A DNA stretch of 64,000 nucleotides from Actinoalloteichus fjordicus (GCF_001941625.1 NZ_CP016076.1:3038001-3102000), one strand, 5' to 3'. Positions 1-8,087 are shown, counted from the first letter of the stretch. Notes: generated from the sequence alone by a model not told the origin. Program-made: numbers and translations.

Positions 1-45
1 GGCTCATCGATCACCTCTGTTCCCTTCGTCCTGTGCGGACGAGGC

Positions 46-261
46 TCAGCCCAGATGGTCGAACCTGCCAGCCTTGATGCTGGTGATCCAGTCGCTGACC
101 TCGGTGCCGCTGAAGCAGATGACTCCGCCAGCGGGGTTCTTGCTGTCGCGGAGGGCGATACTCCCGTCCGGGAACGCCGCCACCTCGATGCAGTTTCCGT
201 TGCCGGGCCCGCCGCCGCCGGAGAAACTGCTCTTGCGCCAGTGAGCGCCCTCGATGTCCAT
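46..261 (-). CDS. DUF397 domain small protein
   Basis: This is a 71-residue protein of the DUF397 family, small acidic proteins found beside XRE/DUF5753 regulators throughout actinomycetes. The hallmark blocks WRKSSFS, NCIEVA and ALRDSK are all present, followed by a short C-terminal stretch (SDWITSIKAGRFD). An ATG at 261 lies 7 bp after the stop of the upstream regulator and has a GAGG-like ribosome site overlapping that stop, so I prefer it to a TTG at 297 inside the regulator. The two genes are probably co-transcribed and translationally coupled. In characterised relatives the pair behaves as a toxin/antitoxin-like or developmental regulatory module; the exact role here is unknown. Confidence 0.9.
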   Translation of the reverse strand: MDIEGAHWRKSSFSGGGGPGNGNCIEVAAFPDGSIALRDSKNPAGGVICFSGTEVSDWITSIKAGRFDHLG

Positions 262-268
262 GTCGACC

Positions 269-1159
269 TCATTCGTCTCGCTCGACGTTCGTCGCAACTG
301 TGTTGATCAATGATACTGATTCGCTCTGCGTCAAAGCCTGCTCGGAGAGAGCACCGAAGCGCAAGGTGTACGTTCGCACATGGTCGCGATCTTCGAAGTA
401 CACGGCGCGTCCAGGCGCGTCGGCGTAGCCGACGTCGGGGATCGGGTCCGGGAGCGTGAGGATGGAGAACGGGCCTTCCAATGCAGGGCTTGCACCCACG
501 GACTTCGGGAGTACCTGAATGGTGATATTGGGTGCCTCGCAGGCCTCGGCGATCTGTCGCAGTTGACGTTGCATTACCCGACGGCCACCGACCGGACGTT
601 CTAGAAGTCCTGCATCGAGGATCGCGTGCAGACGGGGTGGCTTGGTGCGGCTCAGGATCTGTTGGCGCGTGATACGGGCGACCACCCGACGCTCTACCTC
701 GTCTTCGCTCAATCCCGGGTCGATGCCGCTGATCAGTGCACGAGCGTAGTCGGCGGTTTGAAGGAGGCCTGGAACCAACAGCGTCTCAAACTGTCGGTGT
801 TCCAGCAGAGCGGTTTCGAGCATCAGGAAGCGATGGAAGTCCTCGGGCAGGTTCCTCTGGATGTCCACTGTCCAGCCGTGGCGCTTCGGGGTTCCTGCGA
901 GTTCGAGCAGGGACTCACGAAGTTCCCGGTCTCGCACCTGATACACATCGAGAAGCTGGTCGACCTCGCGAACTCGAACGCCTTGCTCGCGGTTCTCGAT
1001 TCGCGACAGCTTCGGGCGAGACCACTTTCCTTCGCCCTTGCGTAGCTCGGCTACGACCTGATCGTGGGTAAGTCCCGCCTGTTCCCGCAGTTGACGCAAG
1101 GCCTCGGTGAGCTGCCATCGTCGAACAGTGGTGTTGCCAGCCAGGTGGCCGTCGAACAT
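269..1159 (-). CDS. XRE-family regulator with DUF5753 (Scr1 type)
   Basis: This is a 296-residue DNA-binding protein. The N-terminal helix-turn-helix covers about residues 14-72 (LREQAGLTHDQVVAEL, then WSRPKLSRIENREQGV), and the C-terminal two thirds match the DUF5753 ligand/partner domain (LETALLEHRQFETLLVPGLLQ; then ITIQVLPKSVGASPALEGPF). The ATG has a strong GAGGAG ribosome site. It is the first gene of a two-gene unit with the DUF397 gene. A near-perfect 22-bp palindrome about 55 bp upstream is the likely autoregulatory operator and also faces the divergent gene at 1299. The family assignment is firm; the regulated process cannot be told from the sequence. Confidence 0.93.
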   Translation of the reverse strand: MFDGHLAGNTTVRRWQLTEALRQLREQAGLTHDQVVAELRKGEGKWSRPKLSRIENREQGVRVREVDQLLDVYQVRDRELRESLLELAGTPKRHGWTVDIQRNLPEDFHRFLMLETALLEHRQFETLLVPGLLQTADYARALISGIDPGLSEDEVERRVVARITRQQILSRTKPPRLHAILDAGLLERPVGGRRVMQRQLRQIAEACEAPNITIQVLPKSVGASPALEGPFSILTLPDPIPDVGYADAPGRAVYFEDRDHVRTYTLRFGALSEQALTQSESVSLINTVATNVERDE

Positions 1160-1212
1160 GTCGATCTCCTCGGCGTGACGTCGTCATGTCTGAGCGATCC
1201 GTCTTTGGGGTG

Positions 1213-1234
1213 AAAAAGTGGACGTTCACTTTTT
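1213..1234. promoter_or_regulatory. Palindromic operator of the XRE/DUF397 unit
   Basis: The arms AAAAAGTG (1213-1220) and CACTTTTT (1227-1234) are perfect inverted repeats separated by GACGTT, whose ACGT centre extends the symmetry. It sits between the divergent starts at 1159 and 1299, and its AT-rich arms stand out sharply in this GC-rich DNA. It is the natural binding site for the XRE protein and could control both directions. The function is inferred. Confidence 0.7.
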
Positions 1235-1298
1235 AATCGGGCGGACCAGGTTCACCATTGACTGCGAAGGGTATCAGATCGAACGCGAGGAGTGATGA

Positions 1299-1640
1299 AT
1301 GTCGGCGAAGGATGTTAGTGATCTTCATGATGGTGTCGAGCCGGAGGTCGGCTCGACGTCTTCTCTTCCCGCCCCGCCGCCCCGTGCCTTCGAGGAGCGG
1401 GTCCAAGCACTCGTCGATGAGGAGGCGCCTCGGGTATTCGCGCTGGTACGGGAGTACGACGAGCGTCCCGGTGCCCATGTTCATGCCTGGGGCATGGCCT
1501 TTCCCGACCATGTCGAGATCGTCTCCACCGGCGGTGGCGTCCGGATGAGCATGGGAACGCTCGATCGCGCGTTGGCGGGTCTCCGTGTGCCGGGAGCGAT
1601 CAACCACGTCTTCTGGGCGGCCTCCGTCGCGCCGCTCTAG
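1299..1640 (+). CDS. Hypothetical protein, 113 aa
   Basis: This is a 113-residue soluble protein with no signal peptide or membrane segment and no motif I recognise. An acidic, proline-containing N-terminus (about residues 1-30) is followed by a compact alpha/beta-looking region with the sequence blocks ALVREYDERPGAHVHAWGM and RMSMGTLDRALAGL. The ATG has a good GAGGAG site. It is divergent from the XRE/DUF397 pair and shares the palindromic operator region, which suggests that it belongs to the same regulatory module, perhaps as an effector or accessory protein. A hairpin follows the stop. The gene is convincing by codon bias and ribosome site; the function is unknown. Confidence 0.75.
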   Translation: MSAKDVSDLHDGVEPEVGSTSSLPAPPPRAFEERVQALVDEEAPRVFALVREYDERPGAHVHAWGMAFPDHVEIVSTGGGVRMSMGTLDRALAGLRVPGAINHVFWAASVAPL

Positions 1641-1649
1641 TTCCTGACC

Positions 1650-1664
1650 GCCGGGAATCCCGGC
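1650..1664 (+). terminator. Hairpin after the 1299 gene
   Basis: GCCGGGA (1650-1656) and TCCCGGC (1658-1664) form a tight inverted repeat starting 10 bp after the stop codon. There is no U-tract, as is usual for actinomycete terminators. Confidence 0.5.
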
Positions 1665-1899
1665 CGATTCTCGGCTCGACCGGATGGCAGCGCAGGGCGG
1701 AGCGGCGGGCCCGCCGGTCACCCGGTGACGGCGGCCTGTCGGGGGCCGCTCCCCGCCCCAATCGGCGCACGTCCCGCCCGCCGATCCGGAGTTCACTCGA
1801 TGGGATCTTGTTCCGTGCGGGGCGCAGGCCACCCTCCATAGCCTGTGCATAGGCAGGAGCGAAGGGCCGGGCTCAATTGTTTCGAGGGGGCGCGTCACC

Positions 1900-2025
1900 G
1901 TGGCCAAGCATGAGAACAAGTCGCAGGATGACGGGCAGGGCACCTACGACCCGACCGCCACGAAGTCGGCCGAGGAGTCCGGCGGCGGGAAGCACGATCG
2001 GGACGACAAGGGCCATGAAGGCTAA
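1900..2025 (+). CDS. Candidate RiPP precursor peptide, 41 aa
   Basis: A GTG-initiated reading frame encodes 41 residues, with a strong AGGGGG ribosome site 10 nt before the start. The peptide is extremely hydrophilic: Lys, Asp, Glu, His, Gly and Ser dominate and there is no hydrophobic stretch. Notable blocks are KSQDDGQGTYDPTA in the first half and GGGKHDRDDKGHEG at the C-terminus; it contains one Asp-Gly step (Asp11-Gly12), the classical aspartimide-prone dipeptide. It ends 29 bp before a protein-isoaspartate methyltransferase homologue. Such homologues paired with a short peptide gene form the aspartimide-containing RiPP classes (imiditides, and fuscimiditide with an added ATP-grasp enzyme). 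No ATP-grasp, lanthionine or lasso enzyme is nearby. Being the substrate is an inference from gene order and composition. Confidence 0.6.
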   Translation: MAKHENKSQDDGQGTYDPTATKSAEESGGGKHDRDDKGHEG

Positions 2026-2054
2026 GGGCCGTGAAGACCAGGGACTAGAAGTAG

Positions 2055-3209
2055 ATGACGGCTGATCCCTCGGCGCCCGCGTGGCGGGCGTTGTTCGAGG
2101 AGGTGAGGAGGGCGGTGTTCATCCCGGACACCATCTGGGTCGATGTCTCGAACGAGCCGGGTTACCGCGCGGTGTCGCGCCACCGCGACCGCACGGCGTG
2201 GGAGACGGCGGTCGCCGCGAATCGGCCGGTGGTCACCCAGATCAACCTCGGCGAGCCACACCGTGCGGGCGGGGAGAACTTCCCGACGTCCTCGTCGAGC
2301 CAGCCGAGCATCGTGGCGGACATGCTCGCGGCGCTCGATCCGCAGCCTGGTGACTCGGTGTTGGAGATCGGCACCGGCACCGGTTGGAACGCGGCCCTGC
2401 TGAAGCACCGGGTCGGCCCGGCCGGACACGTCACCACGATCGAAGTCGATCCGGGACTCGCCGAGGCCGCTCGCGCGGCGCTCGACGCCTCGGGATTCAC
2501 CGCCCGCGTGGTCACTGGAGACGGTGAGGCAGGCTGTCCGGTGGCGGCTCCGTTCGATCGGGTGATCTCCACCGCCTCGGTGCGGGAGGTCGTCCCGAGG
2601 GCCTGGCTCGAGCAGTTGCGTCCCGGCGGTCGGCTGGTCACCCCGTGGAGCACCGACTACGCCACGGGCGCCCTGCTCGCCATCGACCTCGGGGCGAACG
2701 GCGTCGCGGGCGGCCGGTTCGCTACCCGGCTGTCCTTCATGCGGCTGCGGGCGCATCGGCGCGGGCTGTTCGGGTGGGAGCCGGACGAGGCCACGATCGC
2801 CCGCGCGGCGGTCCGAATCACCGAATGCCGCAACATCGACCTGGACCGGATGCTCGACCCCGCGCGAGGCAACCTGGCCATCGGCGTCCGGCTGCACGAC
2901 GTGTCCCTGGCACTCGGCCGTGACCGGCACGGCCCCGGCCACCACGTTGTCGAGCTGGACGATGCGACGACGCGCTCCTTCGCCCGCCTCGACTGGCCGA
3001 CGGCTGCCGCCGAGCCGTTCACCGTCGGCCAGTTCGGCCCACGTCGCCTCTGGGACGAGGCCGAAGACGCCTATGACTGGTGGTATGAACGCGGTCAGCC
3101 CGGCCCGGAACGGCTCGGCCTCACCATCGACCTCGCCTCCGGTCGCCAGATCGCATGGCTGGACGATCCCGACACCATCGTCCGTACCTGGTGGCTACCG
3201 AGAAGCTGA
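2055..3209 (+). CDS. Protein-isoaspartate methyltransferase homologue (RiPP-associated type)
   Basis: This is a 384-residue SAM-dependent methyltransferase of the PCMT family. SAM motif I, VLEIGTGTGWNAALL, is at about 103-117; the preceding GGENFPTSSSSQPSIVADML matches the substrate loop and Ser-rich entry of PCMT enzymes. Ordinary repair PCMTs are about 210 residues; this one adds roughly 170 C-terminal residues (including RLWDEAEDAYDWW and ASGRQIAWLDDPDTIVRTW), as in homologues that work on ribosomal peptides. It methylates Asp side chains, which then cyclise to aspartimide. It follows the 41-residue peptide gene by 29 bp and is probably co-transcribed. The methyltransferase assignment is firm; the RiPP role is inferred. 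Confidence 0.88.
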   Translation: MTADPSAPAWRALFEEVRRAVFIPDTIWVDVSNEPGYRAVSRHRDRTAWETAVAANRPVVTQINLGEPHRAGGENFPTSSSSQPSIVADMLAALDPQPGDSVLEIGTGTGWNAALLKHRVGPAGHVTTIEVDPGLAEAARAALDASGFTARVVTGDGEAGCPVAAPFDRVISTASVREVVPRAWLEQLRPGGRLVTPWSTDYATGALLAIDLGANGVAGGRFATRLSFMRLRAHRRGLFGWEPDEATIARAAVRITECRNIDLDRMLDPARGNLAIGVRLHDVSLALGRDRHGPGHHVVELDDATTRSFARLDWPTAAAEPFTVGQFGPRRLWDEAEDAYDWWYERGQPGPERLGLTIDLASGRQIAWLDDPDTIVRTWWLPRS

Positions 3210-3630
3210 CCCGATCCCGAAGGGCCGTTGACCTACTTCGGCCCGGGAACGCGGTGTCAGGCCACGCCCTTCTTGATGAGGCTGCCATTGACCGCAGGTC
3301 CGGCGGTGCGTGCGTCGGCGGGCGCGTTCGTGCCATGACGATGTCGACACCGGAGCGCTCCCCTGATAGGCGGAGCGATCCGGTGCGGTTCACTTCATGC
3401 GGTGGTTCATTCCGGGGTGCGATGCACCTGGAAGGCGGCGAAGCTCGGTGCCGGGCGCCAAGGGCGGATCGCTTCCGGTGTGTTCTCTCGTCGTCGGACG
3501 GTGATCCGCCTGTCGCTCGGCAGGCCTGCTGAGCGACGACCGGCAGCAGGCGGCGTGCCCGGCGGTGATCCGGACGAGTCATCAGATCTCAGCGGGGGCG
3601 GCGTTCTCGGGATACCGGATCGAACCTGAG
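3210..3630. other. Intergenic region, no gene seen
   Basis: This is a 421-bp space between convergent genes. A weak hairpin (GGGCCG 3222-3227 with CGGCCC 3239-3244) just after the methyltransferase stop may terminate that transcript. I see no credible coding frame. Confidence 0.4.
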
Positions 3631-4503
3631 CTACGTCGACGCCGACCGGTATGCCTGGACGGAGATCTGGACGAAGGAGCGGATCAACGGGCTCTCCCGC
3701 GCGGTCGACCAGGCGACGACGAGCGGGCTCGGAGGCATGTCGACGATCGGAGCCAGGATCAGCCCGTCGGGCAGCGCGTGCGTGATCGGCGCGATGCCGA
3801 CCGCGCCGTTCCACAGTACGGCCTGTATGCACTCGGTAACGGTGCGCACCACCGGACCTGCGGGTCGTTCGCCGACCGGCGTCGCGCCGTTCCAGTACTC
3901 GGACCAGATCGGATCCGTGCCCTCGGGCAGTTGGAACCAGCGGCGGCCTGCGAGGTCGGCCAGGCGGAGGGAGTCGCGGCCTGCGAGGGGGTCGTCCGTG
4001 CGCAGCACGGCGCCCACCTGGTCGGAGCGCAGCACACGCCTGCTGATGCCGGTGTCGTCGAAGGGCGATCGGGTGAGTGCCACGTCGACCAGCCCGTTAC
4101 GCAGTCCGGTGGTGGGGTCGGTGAAGTCCGCTTCCCGGAATCGGATCGACACCTCGGGATGGCGCAGGCGGAACGTCGCGGCCAGCCGGGGCCCGGCCTC
4201 CCCTGCGCCGTCGGAGAGCGTGCCGACGGTGAGTGTCGTGGTCTCCGCGGCGGCCGTCGCGCGGGCGCGGGCCTGCTCGACCCGTTCCAGCAGGGCAGCG
4301 GCGTCCGAGTACAGGGAGGCTCCGGCGGCGGTGAGCTCGATGCCGGTGGCCGATCGGTGCAGGAGCACCACCCCTAGATCGGCCTCCAGCTGCCTGATGG
4401 CCCGGCTCAGGGGCGGCTGCGTCATGTGCAGCCGGACTGCCGCTCGCCCGAAGTGTCGCTCCTCGGCGACGGTGACGAAGTAGCGCAGCAGCCGGAACTC
4501 CAT
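3631..4503 (-). CDS. LysR-family transcriptional regulator
   Basis: This is a 290-residue LysR regulator. The N-terminal winged helix (RYFVTVAEERHFGRAAVRL, then TQPPLSRAIRQLEADLG) is followed by the two-lobed effector-binding domain (about residues 90-290). The ATG at 4503 fits the canonical MEFRLLRYF start; the frame stays open further upstream but runs into the divergent gene's leader. It is divergent from the metallo-hydrolase at 4586, and an 82-bp space holds a perfect GATAC-N7-GTATC site of the T-N11-A type, so it very likely controls that neighbour and itself. The helix-turn-helix resembles that of the LysR protein at 59027, whose promoter carries the same half-sites. The effector is unknown. 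Confidence 0.92.
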   Translation of the reverse strand: MEFRLLRYFVTVAEERHFGRAAVRLHMTQPPLSRAIRQLEADLGVVLLHRSATGIELTAAGASLYSDAAALLERVEQARARATAAAETTTLTVGTLSDGAGEAGPRLAATFRLRHPEVSIRFREADFTDPTTGLRNGLVDVALTRSPFDDTGISRRVLRSDQVGAVLRTDDPLAGRDSLRLADLAGRRWFQLPEGTDPIWSEYWNGATPVGERPAGPVVRTVTECIQAVLWNGAVGIAPITHALPDGLILAPIVDMPPSPLVVAWSTARESPLIRSFVQISVQAYRSAST

Positions 4504-4513
4504 GACCAGCGAT

Positions 4514-4530
4514 GATACCGATCCAGTATC
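4514..4530. promoter_or_regulatory. LysR operator GATAC-N7-GTATC
   Basis: The perfect arms GATAC (4514-4518) and GTATC (4526-4530) contain the T-N11-A core typical of LysR boxes, in the gap between the divergent LysR and hydrolase genes. The same half-sites and spacing recur at 58992-59008. Confidence 0.7.
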
Positions 4531-4585
4531 GGGAGTGCGGAGACGGTGTTGGACGCGGGCCGCGCGCAGACCGGACAGTGTGAGC

Positions 4586-5479
4586 ATGCCTTCCGAACCT
4601 CTCACCCACGACCCGGTCGTCGAGATCAGCCAGGTCGAGGAACTCGCCGACGACCTGGTGGTACTCCCGAACCGAGGGGTCGAACTCGTGCCCAACATCG
4701 GTGTCATCGGCGGCGACCACTCCGTGTTGGTCGTCGAGACCGGTCTGGGGCCGCGCAACGCCGAGAAGGTCCTCGCCTTCGCCTCGGAGTACGCCAAGGG
4801 CCGCAGGCTGTACCTGACCACGACGCATTTCCACCCCGAGCACGCTTTCGGTGCGCAGGCCTTCGCAGGTGAGGCGACCTACCTCGTCAACGGCGCGCAG
4901 GCGGCGGACCTCGCCGACAAGGGGCCGGGTTATCTGGAGATGTTTCGCGGCCTCGGCGCCCAGGTGGCGCGGCAGTTGAACGGCGTCGAGCCCGCCACGC
5001 CGGACCTGGTCTACGACGACACCTATCACCTCGACCTCGGCGGCCGGGTCGTCCAGCTGCGTGCCACCGGGCGCGCCCACAGCAAGGGCGACCAGGTGGT
5101 GAGCGTCCCCGACGCTGACGTCCTGTTCACCGGCGATCTGGTCGAGACCGGCCGGTTCTCGATCTTCCCCTGGTTTCCGCCGTATGACGTCGACGTCTCG
5201 GGGCTGCGGTGGATCGAGGTGCTGCGAAGACTGATCGACACCGGCCCGCGGGTGGTGGTGCCCGGCCACGGCGATGTCTCCGGACCTCGGTTGCTGGCCG
5301 ATGTCCGGGACTATCTTGAGCTGTTGCGCGATGAGACCTGGGTACGGCGGGACTCGGCGATGTCCGAGGAGACGATCATCGCCGAAGTCGAGGCGCTGAT
5401 GACCGAACGGCATCCGGAATGGGCCGGGCAGGAATGGATCGGGAAGGGCATCGGCTGCTTCTGCACGGAGCACGCCTGA
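4586..5479 (+). CDS. MBL-fold metallo-hydrolase
   Basis: This is a 297-residue metallo-beta-lactamase-fold protein. The metal motif appears as HFHPEHAFG (about residues 86-92), that is HxHxEH, with Glu where Asp is usual; the later ligands are visible in GRAHSKGD, FTGDLVE and VVPGHGD. The ATG at 4586 is chosen because it follows the intergenic operator; longer in-frame extension would overlap it. Members include thioesterase-, lactonase- and sulfur-related hydrolases, so the substrate cannot be named. The C-terminal region ends in a distinctive IGCFCTEHA. It is divergently transcribed from a LysR gene and is the likely target of that regulator. Confidence 0.88.
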   Translation: MPSEPLTHDPVVEISQVEELADDLVVLPNRGVELVPNIGVIGGDHSVLVVETGLGPRNAEKVLAFASEYAKGRRLYLTTTHFHPEHAFGAQAFAGEATYLVNGAQAADLADKGPGYLEMFRGLGAQVARQLNGVEPATPDLVYDDTYHLDLGGRVVQLRATGRAHSKGDQVVSVPDADVLFTGDLVETGRFSIFPWFPPYDVDVSGLRWIEVLRRLIDTGPRVVVPGHGDVSGPRLLADVRDYLELLRDETWVRRDSAMSEETIIAEVEALMTERHPEWAGQEWIGKGIGCFCTEHA

Positions 5480-5570
5480 CCCGCCGGGAACGCGGCGTCG
5501 CCGCCTGCCGCCCGTCGATCCGTGGCGATCTCGTCCGTCGAGCGGCAGTCCCGTGTGATGATCACCCGCG

Positions 5571-6461
5571 ATGACCACTGACCCTCGATCCCGAGCATTG
5601 GCCTCGCTGCGCGGTCTGGCGCTCGGCGACGCTCTCGGCTCCCAGTTCTTCGTCCCCGACAATCGCACCCGACTCGACGAACGCCGCCTGCCGCCCGCGC
5701 CGTGGCAGTGGACCGACGACACCGAGATGGCCTGCTCGGTCGTCGCCGTCCTCGCCGAACACGGCCGGATCGATCAGGACGCCCTGGCGGCGAGCTTCGC
5801 CATGCACCATGACTTCGATCGCGGCTACGGGCCGTCGACCAATCGGCTGCTGCGGCTGATCAGGGAAGGCGGCTCGTGGCGCGAGCTGGTGGCCGACACC
5901 TTCGACGGCCGGGGTTCGTGGGGCAACGGCGCGGCGATGCGGATCGCGCCGTTGGGCGCCTGGTTCGCCGGTGATCCGGTGCGTGCCGCGCGGGAGGCGA
6001 CACTCTCCGCCGAGGCCACCCACGCTCACCCCGAGGGGATCGCGGGCGCGGTGGCGGTGGCCGTCGCGGCGTCCCTGCTGGCAGGCGCCGATCGGTCCGA
6101 GCCTGCGGACCTGCTTGACGCCGTGCTCGCGCTGACCCCGGCGGGCCGGGTCCACGACGGCATCGCCACGGCGCGCGAGCTGCTGCCCGTCGCCTCGGCC
6201 TCCCTCGTTGCCCGGCAGCTGGGCAACGGCTCCCGGACCAGCGCGCAGGACACCGTTCCCTTCGCACTGTGGGCGGCCCTCACCAGGCTCGACGACTTCC
6301 GCGAGGCGTTCTGGACCACCGCGAGTGTGGGCGGCGACGTCGACACGACCTGTGCGATCGTCGGCGGCATCGTCGCGGCGGGCGGGGTCGAGCCGCCGTT
6401 CGAGTGGGGCGCGCTCTGCGAGGCGCTGCCCGAGTGGAGCCTCACGCCGGGCGCGGGCTGA
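5571..6461 (+). CDS. ADP-ribosylglycohydrolase-family protein
   Basis: This is a 296-residue all-helical protein of the ARH/DraG superfamily, which removes ADP-ribose from proteins or small molecules using two Mg2+ ions. The first metal motif is WTDDTEM (about residues 47-53) and the second is GGDVDTTCAIVGGIVAA near residues 265-281; both are intact. The N-terminal GLALGDALGS is also typical. Length is normal for the family. It stands alone between the metallo-hydrolase and an alpha/beta hydrolase, and no ADP-ribosyltransferase is visible in the window, so its substrate is unknown. Confidence 0.9.
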   Translation: MTTDPRSRALASLRGLALGDALGSQFFVPDNRTRLDERRLPPAPWQWTDDTEMACSVVAVLAEHGRIDQDALAASFAMHHDFDRGYGPSTNRLLRLIREGGSWRELVADTFDGRGSWGNGAAMRIAPLGAWFAGDPVRAAREATLSAEATHAHPEGIAGAVAVAVAASLLAGADRSEPADLLDAVLALTPAGRVHDGIATARELLPVASASLVARQLGNGSRTSAQDTVPFALWAALTRLDDFREAFWTTASVGGDVDTTCAIVGGIVAAGGVEPPFEWGALCEALPEWSLTPGAG

Positions 6462-6543
6462 GTCGTCGTCGGGCGGGGCGCGGCGCCGGATCTCGCCGTT
6501 TCGCTGCCCGCGCCGGTGACCAGGACGGTGGGTGCCGAATCAC

Positions 6544-7362
6544 TTATGCCGTCGCCTCCCTCGTGGTGTCGGATGCCGTCAGCAGGCAGGCGAGTGCCTC
6601 GTGGAACTCCGCCGTCCGCTCCAGGTTCGGCAGGTGGCCCGCGCCCTCGATGACGGCGAGCGTCGAGCCGGTGATCCGCTCGTGCATCAGCTCCGCCTCG
6701 GCGACCGGGGTGAAGTCGTCCTCGGTTCCCACGACGATCAGCGTCGGCACCGAGACGCCTGCCAGCGATGCGACGTAGTCCTGTCGCCGGGCGCGGCCGC
6801 GCAGCGCGGCGGCGGCCCCCGTGGCGGGGGCGCCGCGCATCATCCGCCGGACGTGCGCGACGACCTGCGGGTCGGTGGCGACGGTGGTGGGCGCGATCAT
6901 CCGGGGGAGCAGCTCGTCGGAGTAGCCGGCCATGCCCTCCCACTCGATCCGCTCGGCGGTGTCGACGCGGGACTGTCTGCCCTCGGTGTCGTCGGCCCTG
7001 GCCGAGGCGGCCGCCAGCAGCAGTCCGCTGATCCGCTCGGGGAACAGCCGGTGGAACTCCATGACGATCTGGCCGCCCATCGACAGCCCGCCCAGCACCA
7101 CCCGCTCGACGTCGAGGTGGTCCAGTAGAGCAGCGAGGTCACGGGCGAAGACGTCCAGGGTCACCTCGCCTGCGGTGACGGCGCTCCGTCCGTAACCGCG
7201 CAGGTCGGGGACGATCACTCGGCGCCCGGCGGCGGCGAGGTGCTCGACCTGCGGGTCCCACATCGAGCCGTCGAAGGGGTGGCCGTGGACGAGCAGGACC
7301 GGCGGCCCCTCGCCGACGTCGCGGTAGGCGGTGGTGCCGTCCTCGTGCGACAGGGTGCGCAT
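6544..7362 (-). CDS. Alpha/beta-fold hydrolase
   Basis: This is a 272-residue alpha/beta hydrolase with a complete catalytic set: the oxyanion loop HGHPFDGSMW (26-35), the nucleophile elbow GGLSMGG with Ser94, an acid in VGTEDDF, and His243 in GAGHLPNLE. The start at 7362 has a strong GAAGGAGG ribosome site. It resembles the 3-oxoadipate enol-lactonase/haloperoxidase-like branch (PDLRGYGRS after the first strand pair), but no beta-ketoadipate genes are adjacent, so a specific activity should not be assigned. It is convergent with the ADP-ribosylglycohydrolase gene. Confidence 0.88.
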   Translation of the reverse strand: MRTLSHEDGTTAYRDVGEGPPVLLVHGHPFDGSMWDPQVEHLAAAGRRVIVPDLRGYGRSAVTAGEVTLDVFARDLAALLDHLDVERVVLGGLSMGGQIVMEFHRLFPERISGLLLAAASARADDTEGRQSRVDTAERIEWEGMAGYSDELLPRMIAPTTVATDPQVVAHVRRMMRGAPATGAAAALRGRARRQDYVASLAGVSVPTLIVVGTEDDFTPVAEAELMHERITGSTLAVIEGAGHLPNLERTAEFHEALACLLTASDTTREATA

Positions 7363-8039
7363 CGTGCCTCCTTCGGCGAGCGTCCGTCGGACCTCGCCGT
7401 GTCGGGTGATCGTTGTGCTTCGTGCTTCCGGGTCTGCTTGCGCCGCCGACCAGCTGGTCTGCCTACGGCGGTCCGTCGATGCGGTCTGCCGGCGCCTCGT
7501 CGACCCGATCGGACCTGACCGACCAGAGTCGGACGCCGGACCTGCCGCCGGACCTCGCGCCGCGCGGTCGGCGACGAGGGCGTCGGTCCGGTCTCCCCGC
7601 GACCGGCCTGGCGGTGGCGGCCTCGCAGGGTTCGTGCGGTGACCGGATCGGCTTCGCCGCCCCGGTCGCTTCGGGCCTGCGGGTCCGGGAGGCGTGTTCG
7701 GATGCCGTGGTCCGCAGGGCAGGCGTCGGGGAACCACCCCGAACCCGCCTGCCAGGGGCAGCACTCCGAATCAGCGGGGTTCGAATGCAGGTGAACCAGC
7801 CGGGCCTGCCTGCTGCCGCGACCCGTCGGGCTGGAGTCCCCCGACCCCGTCGGATCAGCGCACCGCCTGCCGTGGTGCGGAGCCCGTTGTCATCCGAACA
7901 TCCGCTCCGTCGTCTCGGGTTCGTCCTCGGCCGTCGAACCACCCGTGACCACGCTTTCGGCAGTCGGCCCTGCCCAGCCCTGTCAGCGAAGGCCGCCGTG
8001 CGCTCTTGACGATCCGACCTTAACGAGGGCACGATCTCA
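7363..8039. other. Intergenic region, no gene seen
   Basis: This is about 680 bp between divergent genes. Open frames exist on both strands, but they are arginine/proline-rich, lack ribosome sites and carry no family signature. Only the repeated elements at its right end are interpretable. Confidence 0.5.
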
Positions 8040-8070
8040 GTGCAATGAAAACAATGCACTCGGTGCAATG
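8040..8070. promoter_or_regulatory. Repeated operator of the MocR gene
   Basis: GTGCAATG occurs at 8040-8047 and 8063-8070 as a direct repeat 23 bp apart, with an inverted CAATGCAC between them (8052-8059). The outer pair plus inverted copy ends 17 bp before the GTG start. MocR-type regulators of known systems bind direct repeats in their own promoters, so autoregulation is likely. Confidence 0.6.
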
Positions 8071-8087
8071 TAGGGGGCTTTCGCGTC

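Noticed and set aside
1641-1899. Further small genes in the space before the candidate peptide
   Set aside because: Open frames lack ribosome sites; only GC-rich palindromes are present.
7771-7800. A tRNA-like T-arm (GGTTCGAAT)
   Set aside because: The bases around it do not form a five-pair stem and no acceptor or anticodon arm was found in the vicinity.
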